A stretch of DNA of 64,000 nucleotides from Atherix ibis (lineage: Eukaryota; Arthropoda; Insecta; Diptera; Athericidae): positions 67,887,088 through 67,951,087 of the forward strand of contig OY282610.1 of NCBI GenBank assembly GCA_958298945.1, written 5' to 3'. The position numbers and the translations under genes are program-made. This document shows positions 11,261 through 19,963 of this stretch, in pieces; positions within the stretch are counted from its first letter, which is position 1; every line of letters begins with the position of its first letter. Below the pieces are notes generated by a model that made no database searches, was not told the origin of the DNA, and was given only the letters and a program-made list of their open reading frames with translations.

Positions 11261-11373
11261 ATGGATTTGTTAAGTAGTACAATGAGCAGTATTAGTCATG
11301 AGGAGTCGTGGACGAATTTGACAATGGGAAACTCTAATAATTTTGATAACTTCACTGATGCCAACATTAATCG
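11261..11373 (+). CDS. moody: moody coding exon 1 (start codon)
   Basis: Translation starts at ATG 11261, one base after an acceptor-like TTAG, so the 5' UTR is probably spliced on. The exon encodes the Ser/Asn-rich extracellular N terminus (MDLLSSTMSSISHEESW..., with NLT and NFT potential N-glycosylation sites) and ends in phase 2 at CG|GTGAGT. It is the fourth and only complete copy of a tandemly duplicated exon. Confidence 0.85.
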
Positions 11374-14300
11374 GTGAGTATTTTTTTTCTCAATTTTTTT
11401 GTGTGCACTTTAATCATTAATCGGTCGATAAGACCTCCTCCTTAATGTGCAGTTTTGTCGTTTGATATAGAAAATGTGGTCAAATGGCACACCAATTAAA
11501 GTGGTCTTAATAGAACAATCACATTTTTATGCTTAAAAAAAAAAATTCATTTTCTCCCTAACAGATTCCCACGCACCACATTAACAATTGCCGCTGTTCT
11601 AACAATAATTATTATGATTGTTGGTATATTTGGTAATTCATTAACGATAATTGCCCTTTTGAGATGCCCGAAGGTGAGAAATGTTGCGGCTGCATTCATA
11701 ATTAGGTACGTATTTGGTTTTAATTTTAATTTCAATTTTTTTGATAATTTTTTTAAGATAATCTTTTTTTTATGAGCCATTTTTCCTGACGCCTCAAGAT
11801 TGCTTTCTTTTTAAGGTGTTCACTTTTTGTTTTCTAGCAATGTAATAAATTTTATTAATACCAAAAATTCTTCAATAAAGTTTCTGAAAAGTTTTTTAAT
11901 CTTTTTTTGTTGAGTTTTAAATACTGATCCCTCTATAAAAATCCATGATCTTTGTTGAGTAATGAAATCCATGATCTTTGTGGAGGTGTCTTTCCGTATA
12001 GGGTAACACCGTACTGTAGGGAGCTGTGGGCAATAAGACCACCTGTCGAAATTGCTGTCGGTTTTTTCAATTGACGTAATATAATCATCATTACTAAGAG
12101 CTAAGCCTCGCTCAAAACCACTCTGAACGATCTTGTACACAACGCGATTCGACATAGCCTACTCAATAATAGGAATGGCGCGTTACTATTAGGAACGTGC
12201 TGATTAGTTGACTGGAGATAATCTCAGGCAGAATGTCAAATAACATCCTCAGCTTTACGTAGAAATACAGATTAGACTACTGGTGAGACATTTTTAGCAT
12301 CCCATTTGCTAAAGGTCTCACTATTAGTCTGGTCTGTATTTCTACAAACAAACCAATGTACTCTATATCGTTGACTATATTCGGGGTACGAAAACTGCTC
12401 AGAATTCGCTATGGAAGCATCCACTACCGTCTACGGTGGAGCATCCCGCTTGCTGGTTATCCGGTTACGAATGAAGAGGTTCAGTATCTTAGTCCACGCC
12501 AACAGCGTGTACTGGTCCTGAACAGAATGTATGAAATTTGGCAACGTCGATGGGATGAGAGTGTGAATGGCAGATGGATGCACATGTTCATTTCGCATTT
12601 GTGCTTTACATCTGCATATGGGTTTGAATTTGGTCTGTAGCTTGGGTATTTGTTCACGGGACACGGCAATATGAATGGGTTCCTGTACAGGCGTGGTCTG
12701 GCTGCGGGGGCTGGATGCCCTTGTGGGGCGTAGGAGGAGAGTGCCAAGCGCCTTCTCATTGAGTGTGGCCTGTACGGGGATTTGCGTGACTTAGGTGCAT
12801 GTGGAATCGTGGTGAATGATGAGGGTGTGGGTGTGAGTAGTGTGTTGTGTGTGAGAAAGAGGTATGAAATCCTTAACAGATTTGCCGTGGCACTATTTGA
12901 GAGGAGAGCAAGAATGGTGCGCGAATGAGTGTGTGTATGACACGCAGGGTGGCTACAAAAGGGTGAAAGACCAAGGTCGATTCTGGTTGTACTTTCGGGT
13001 CTTGGCGAATCCGCGTACCTGAGCTACCTTAACGGTGCCTAGGGATTTACAAGATACCTTACCGTAGTTCAACGAGCGGAGTACAAACTAAAGTACTCTT
13101 AAAACAAAAATTGGTACCACGGGAATCGGGGTGCCCCATGGTGTGAAAAAACACTGTGCCCGATTTAGGTGAGGCGCCATTTGGCAGCAACGTTGTGGCT
13201 GTGGTTAATACCTATGTTGCGGGTACGATCTCCGAATCGCTAGTGGGAGATACTTGTAATTATCTCGGGCACTGTCACTGCTAATGACAGTAGAGGTTTA
13301 GGTAGTCAGCTTGTAACTGATTACTAACTGTTAACTGCCAGTAATAGTGGTGCGTTGATTGAGCGTAACTCAATCCCTATAGTCGTAGGCGACTCGTGGT
13401 TTTACATTTTTGACAACTAGGTCACGTTAAATAATAATATACGATATAACTGCTCCGAATTCGGATTGGATATACTCCTTTCGACTAAAGGTCTCACTTT
13501 TAGTCTGGTCTGTATTTCTACCAACAAACCAACCTACTCAATATCCTTGACGATATTCGGGGTACGAAAACAATTCAGAATTCGGATTGGGCATACTCCT
13601 TTCGGCCATTACTTCCCTTTTGGAAACCACACGCGTTCTATCCGCCTAACCTGTGATAATCAACCATCACGTCATAGCCGTGGTGCTGTAAAGTGGTCGT
13701 TGACTTATATTTAAGGGAACTCACATACAAACAAACAAGTGTGAGCCATCTCGACCTTAATTTACCCTCAACGTACCGATGGATCACACTTGTTTGTTTG
13801 TTTAAAAAATTGTCCTCATTTTCCCTTTCCGATAATATACATAAATGCTTCAAAAGGCAATGGCTATGAGATAACCTATGATTTCGGGAACCATCCACAT
13901 CTCTCTTATGTGTCATATTTTTATACCTTCTTAGGGGTTTTTCAATAGGTTTATTACTTTGACGTTTCAAATGACACCACCGTCATTCTTAAATAAAGAA
14001 CTATACGCTCCACTTACGTGTCGGGATAGAAGAATGGCTACGTAAGGAATGCGATAAAAAACCCATTCCTCTCGTATGGATTCGATCGGGCGACATCATC
14101 GTGCCGTACTGTTATCGAAATGAATCTGGAGCGACGACATTTGTCAATGGCGGGAGGTATCGAGCGGTGATTACAGATATTTTTTTAGTCTCAATTGGGC
14201 CAACAGGACCTTGCCACTTACCACACAGCAGTAGAAACGAGTGATTTATTACAGACGAATTCTCCACTTTACCTTATTTCAAGACTTGCTGCTGTCAGCT

Positions 14301-17300
14301 GGCCACCAAGATTGTGCGATTTAACGCCTTTTGATTTTTTTCTATGAAATTGAACCTCTCGGATCACCTGCAAAATTGAACCTCTCGGATCACCTCTCTG
14401 AGCGAAGTCCATCTTCCACTATTTGTCGGTCCTCCAAATAGGCTTTATGCCACCAAGAACATAGTGCTTCAAACCATTAAGTATTCCTCATGCCGCTGAG
14501 TTAGGAATCACCTTCAGCTAGATTTTTTTTCGAAAAACAGTATATCACCAAAAAAAAAAAAACAATGGCCAACAACCCAAAAGTTTTCAGTACTTTAAAA
14601 AAATTTGTTAAAAATGCTAACGAAATAATTTTCTTTGTTTTTTCACAATTTTCTCCAATCAGCTTATGTGTAGCTGACTGTATATTTTGTTGCATCGTTT
14701 TACCTTTCAATGCATACCGATTCATAGAAGGTACATGGACTCTTGGGAAGCTGCTTTGCCGGATAATACCGTTCATACAGTATGGAAATATTGGAGTTTC
14801 GTTATTATGCATTACAATGATTACAATTAATCGGTAAGTTTAAATATATTTCTTTTAATTAAACTCAGTGTATTTTCTTTCACCTACCATTCGACTATAT
14901 TTAGCACAGCCCATTTATAATCAGAAGAAGTCCGTAAATTAATTAATTACATTTTTTTAAGTCAATTTCTTAATATGAAAATATCGCATTCATTTGGGGA
15001 GAGCGGAAAATATTAGCCGCCATTCACAATTGATGAAAGTAGAAAAGATGATATTGAACTGATGCGCAAATTAATTGAAGCAAACTTCATTCACAACCAC
15101 ATATCAAAATGGCGCTCATTAAAAGGCCACCAACTAAAAATTGACTATAACAAGAACAAACAAAAATTGTTAAAGAGTAAAAATTTTATTCTTCGAATTA
15201 TGAACGAAATTCTGACCTCAAACTTTGAACCCCTTGATCCCTAGAACCCATAGATCTTAATAGAAATTTCTAATTAATTAATTACAAAAACCAAACATTC
15301 ATGATCGCATTTGTTGAATTTATAAATTGTGCATCGTTTTTTTTTATGTTGCTGATCGCGATCGTTCCGAAATGGGTGGACTAATTAAGATGGGGTCACA
15401 TATATTGATGGAAATATGACTGTTTTATTTTTTAATTGTTAATGTTCTTCATTCAATTTATTTGTGATTAGAATTCTTATTATTAACAAGGCAATGGACA
15501 ACCAACAAATGTGAATAGATGGCGTTTATCAGTGACCCGCAAATTCAATGAACTTTTATGAATTGCCAATCCGTTGATAGTAAAAAAACGATCTAGACTC
15601 GATCATTGTTATTACTTATCATCAATTGTTGGTCGGGTCAATGTTAATGCGCCTTCGGCAAATTTATAGGAAATTTCCTCATAAAATTTCGAAAAACCGT
15701 TTAATTTTTTTTTAATGGAGCGGCATTTCTTTTTTAAAATGGCGTTAGCAAATTTTTTAAATCTAGCTTTACTTGCCACCGACTTGCTAAGGCCTATTTT
15801 GTCTATCTTAGTATATGGAACACCTTCTGGTACAGCAATATTTCCTTCTTTTCCATGCGCCTTCTGCAGGATGGTGATGATCTGGATCCATCAAGTGACG
15901 TCGTTATTTTTCAAGCAACTATTTTTTTATCTAGAAAATACTTGAAGTGAGCATAAATGAAGGCACTATAGACTGTCCGGGCAGAATCTACCCATTCATA
16001 AGTGTCCAGTCCACCGTGCTTAATTTTATTCACAACCCGGCAGTTGCGGTAACGCTTCAGGATCTGGAATCGTTCATTCTCATTAAGGGGCGCAAAAATT
16101 CTTCGAAGGATCTTCCTCTCAGTGGTTTTTACCGAGAATCCAAGCTTCCAAAGCAGACATGAGGACTAGTAAGACTAGCGTCCTGTACAGCAGAAGCTTT
16201 GATGGTCAGCATTTTTCGAGCGAAATAATTGCGAGCGACTGAAATAGATTCTATTGGCTGTCGGCGACCGTGCGCGAATTTTTTCCTCCATATTGTTATT
16301 GGCTGAGGCCATTGACCCCAAATAGAAAAATGATTTAACTCCTAAAAAGCTATTATCTCCTATCTTTATGCTAATTAGTCTTGCCTTTGACGCTGATACT
16401 GCCCCGATGTACTTATTTTTGCCTTCATTTATGTGCAGACCAAGATTTTTCTTCGCCGTGGGCTCAGTCCTGAAGAAGGCATGCGTCTCGTACAGCTCTT
16501 TCAGATTGACACATATGTCGTCGGCACATGTTAAAGTCTGGGCAGACTTCATGCGGTTGTTAACCCTCATGCTCACCCCTGAGTCACGAATCACCTTTTC
16601 CAGCGCCAGATTACAGAGAACGCATGAAAGTGTGTCTCCTTGTTGAAGGCCATTGTGGATGTTAAATAGCTCTGAAATTGATTCGGCTACTTTTCGGCTT
16701 TCTCTCACAGTCAGTCTAATTAATTTTTTTGGGCTGCCGAACTCTCTCATGGATGTGTGTTATGCCATCATAAGCGACTTTAAAGCTGAACAGATAGTTC
16801 ATCGACTACCGCAGAGAGAAGTTCTGACCTGTTGCTGATTTCCCAGGAGTGAAGCCTCTCTGGTATGAGCCAATAACTGTTTGGGTGATTGGATCTACCG
16901 TGCCTAGTAATATATTTTATAGGTGTGATACTCAGCAACGTAACACCCCTACAATTGCTAGATTCTGTGATATTTTTTCTTTTTTTTTAAATATGCGACA
17001 GATAATGCCAAGGCGCCAATCGTCGGGAATTAATTCGCTGTTCCATACTTGACTTCATTTATGGTCCCAAAAAAAGAAATGGGTGCTGGCTTCGGTGGAG
17101 CGATGGCATTAGTCAGGACGCTAAAATCAAATTGAAGACAGTGGTACGAAGCCGGGACGTTTGGAGTTCTTTGTTTCATCAGGCCTAGGCCGAACTCGCG
17201 GTTTTTAACACCGTTGATGATGATGACGATGATACTTGAAAGAATTGCAGGGGTTTGCTTCGGTATAACTTAGGACATGAACTATGTAACTTGAGTCCTC

Positions 17301-19925
17301 CGTCAAATATAGCCTTCTACTCTCTTCTTCGGTAGCAATAAGCTTTAATATTATTAATGAGCAACGTATCCAAACAGTAAGAACAAATCCTATTAATAAA
17401 AATTCCTTGACCTCATTTTACTTTATATGAGAGTAAGTGTTTCGAATTCCTAAATAAATTTTAATTTATAATTAACGCCTGCAATCACATCTCCTAAGCA
17501 AAGATGTCGCCTCCTTCTACAATCAATTCTTTTTATTAATTTTATTTTAAGTTAATATATTTTTTTTTATTTTAAATTTTTTCCAGTTATATTATGATAG
17601 CACATCACAGTTATTACACAAAAATTTACAAATCATTATGGATCGGTTTGATGATAACATTTTGTTGGATATTCTCATATGGTATGCAAATGCCAACATT
17701 TCTTATGGTTTGGGGTGCGTTCGGCTATGATCCGAAACTAGGGACCTGTTCGATATTAAAAGATGAATCTGGTCGCAGCAGTAAGACGGCTTTATTTATA
17801 ATCGCTTTTGTATTTCCATGCCTGATAATAATTGGCTGTTATGCAAGAATATTTTGGGTTGTTCATAAATCGGAGCGACGAATGCGATGTCATGCATCTA
17901 AACAGAATTCGATACCGAACAATTTGCGACCACCACAGAGACCGACAACACCCGCACCCATAACGGCGACATCGTACACAGCAGTTACGCCAGCCGATGG
18001 TAACAAATATCTAACTGTACTGAATGAGCAGCGATGCCTAAGGATTCGGGATCAACGTGACGTGAAATCCCGAAATAATGAATGGCGCATCACGAAAATG
18101 GTACTCGCCATATTTTTATCGTTTATAATGTGCTATCTGCCGATAACTGTGATTAAAGTTGCTGACAAAAATGTCGACATGCCATCATTCCATATATTTG
18201 GATACATTATGCTGTATCTATCGTCTTGCATTAATCCCATCATCTACGTTATAATGAATAAACAGTATCGACAGGCGTACAAAACGATTTTAATGTGCCG
18301 AAAAGACTTTCTCCGACCATTCTCAAAAGATCGGAGCAGAGCCGAAGGTAATTCTCTCATCAATTTATTCATTCAAAAACAAATTCACATTTTCATATTT
18401 TAGGATCACTTGATTTATTATTTTTACAAAAAATTCTTGTTTCTTTTCCATTGAATTAATACCCGGAACACTAAAAACAAATACTAAAAATATTGAGAAG
18501 AGTTTCTTTGTTCTAATTAAATAGAGTACCTCAAGATAATGTTCTTGATTCGACTTTTTACAAAACTTACAAGTTTTTCGTTAGGATTTGTAATATTTGT
18601 TCTCAAGGTAATCCTAACCGTTGATCAAAAGTCCTATTTTACGAAACGATTCCGTGGTTGTTGTGTGACACAATGGCATCGAGCTCTTCTCTCAGAGACC
18701 TTGCATTCAAACAAAACCCTTTTTTTTAGAAATCCTATCAACCACAGTAACGCCTTCAGAGTATTTAAAGATATTCAGTATTCCGGCAAATTCCTCATTA
18801 AGCCGCAAGCTAATATTCTTGACCATATTCTTTGAATTTCATCGACAGCATGAAGATGACGTCGTTTCAAAGGTTTTCTTGATCTTCGAGTCTTGATACA
18901 AACAGTTATGCGGACTGAGATCAGGCGATCTAAGAAAAAATCGTTAACGAAGATGATCTTGTGAATAGGGGCATTGTTATGGTGGAGCATCCAAGCGTCT
19001 GCAAAGTCCAATCTGACGCGAAAATTATTTTTTTCTGATCCTTTCAAGGACGCACTCATCAGCTTCGATGTTATTCGACGGTCTGACCTTACAAGAGTTC
19101 TCATTTGTTTCAAATTTTCATTAGTTTTCGATGTTGAAAGCCTCTCTGAGAGAAGTCCATCTTCCACTATTTGCCGGTCCTTCAAATAGGCTTTATGCCA
19201 TCAAGAATATATTGCTCCAAACTATTAAGTGCAAGATTAAGAAGCCTGCCCAAAACCCGAACCATTTCATCGTTGAGAATTTTTTTACGCCTACTCTGCT
19301 TTCATAGATGGCGTTAAAGTCAATCAGAATCAAGAACTGCTTCAGAAAAATAAGCTCAGTTATCTTAGTCTGAAGCCTGCTTGGTAGCTTGGCGATATAT
19401 AGTATAATTTTTTTGGGTGTTAAAATTCGATAGAAAAGAAAAACGAAACCAAATCAATAAAAATGATTATTAAAATTAAGTATAAATAAAAAGAAAATGA
19501 ATCAAGTGAGCCCTAATTCATCTTGCTGTCTCTTTCATCACCATTAGAAGCATAAACCAGAAGAGAGAAAAATTAAATCATTCACAACTAATACACTGTT
19601 AAAATTTGTTGCAACTTTTTTCATACACTTTCGATGGCCTAACAACATTAACTCTTCTACAACACATTCTGACACAATAACTGTTCTACATTTGTGTATG
19701 TACTTTTCTCCTTCTTCAGTTAATTTGATTTAACAAAAACAATAAACAAACAATACTAACACTATTTACCTATTATCTAGAATCAAAACTGGAACGCTTG
19801 GCTATTCACTAATTACTTAGAAAGTAAAAATTTATTTGTGGTGGTTTTCTATAAAAATGCGCATAAGAGCGTATAACAGTTTAACGGATTACTTATTTGA
19901 AAGGCAAAGGGAATTAAGAAACAGG

Positions 19926-19963
<38 letters not shown>

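Larger units (their letters stand above)
9381..11328 (+). repeat. four tandem 487-bp units carrying the moody start exon
   Basis: Units start at 9381, 9868, 10355 and 10842, each exactly 487 bp. Each contains a short antisense/sense open stretch, a pyrimidine tract with TTAG, and an ATG (9800, 10287, 10774, 11261) opening the MDLFSSTMSSISHE-like peptide. Units 1 and 3 share variants (for example GAGGACTCGTGGG), and units 2 and 4 share others (GAGGAGTCGTGGA), giving an ABAB order. The 9-base string AAACTCTAA occurs at both outer edges (9381 and 11329), so the first duplication may have used that microhomology. Only the fourth copy runs into the real exon and its splice donor. Confidence 0.93.

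Noticed and set aside
9381..11328. CRISPR-like or satellite interpretation of the tandem array
   Set aside because: Units are 487 bp with no short repeat/spacer structure, and they contain the host gene's exon; this is a local segmental tandem duplication in eukaryotic DNA.
14565..14662. In-frame extension upstream of moody exon 3
   Set aside because: The open frame from ATG 14565 runs into exon 3, but the acceptor at 14661-14662 matches the phase of exon 2 and the protein alignment begins exactly there.
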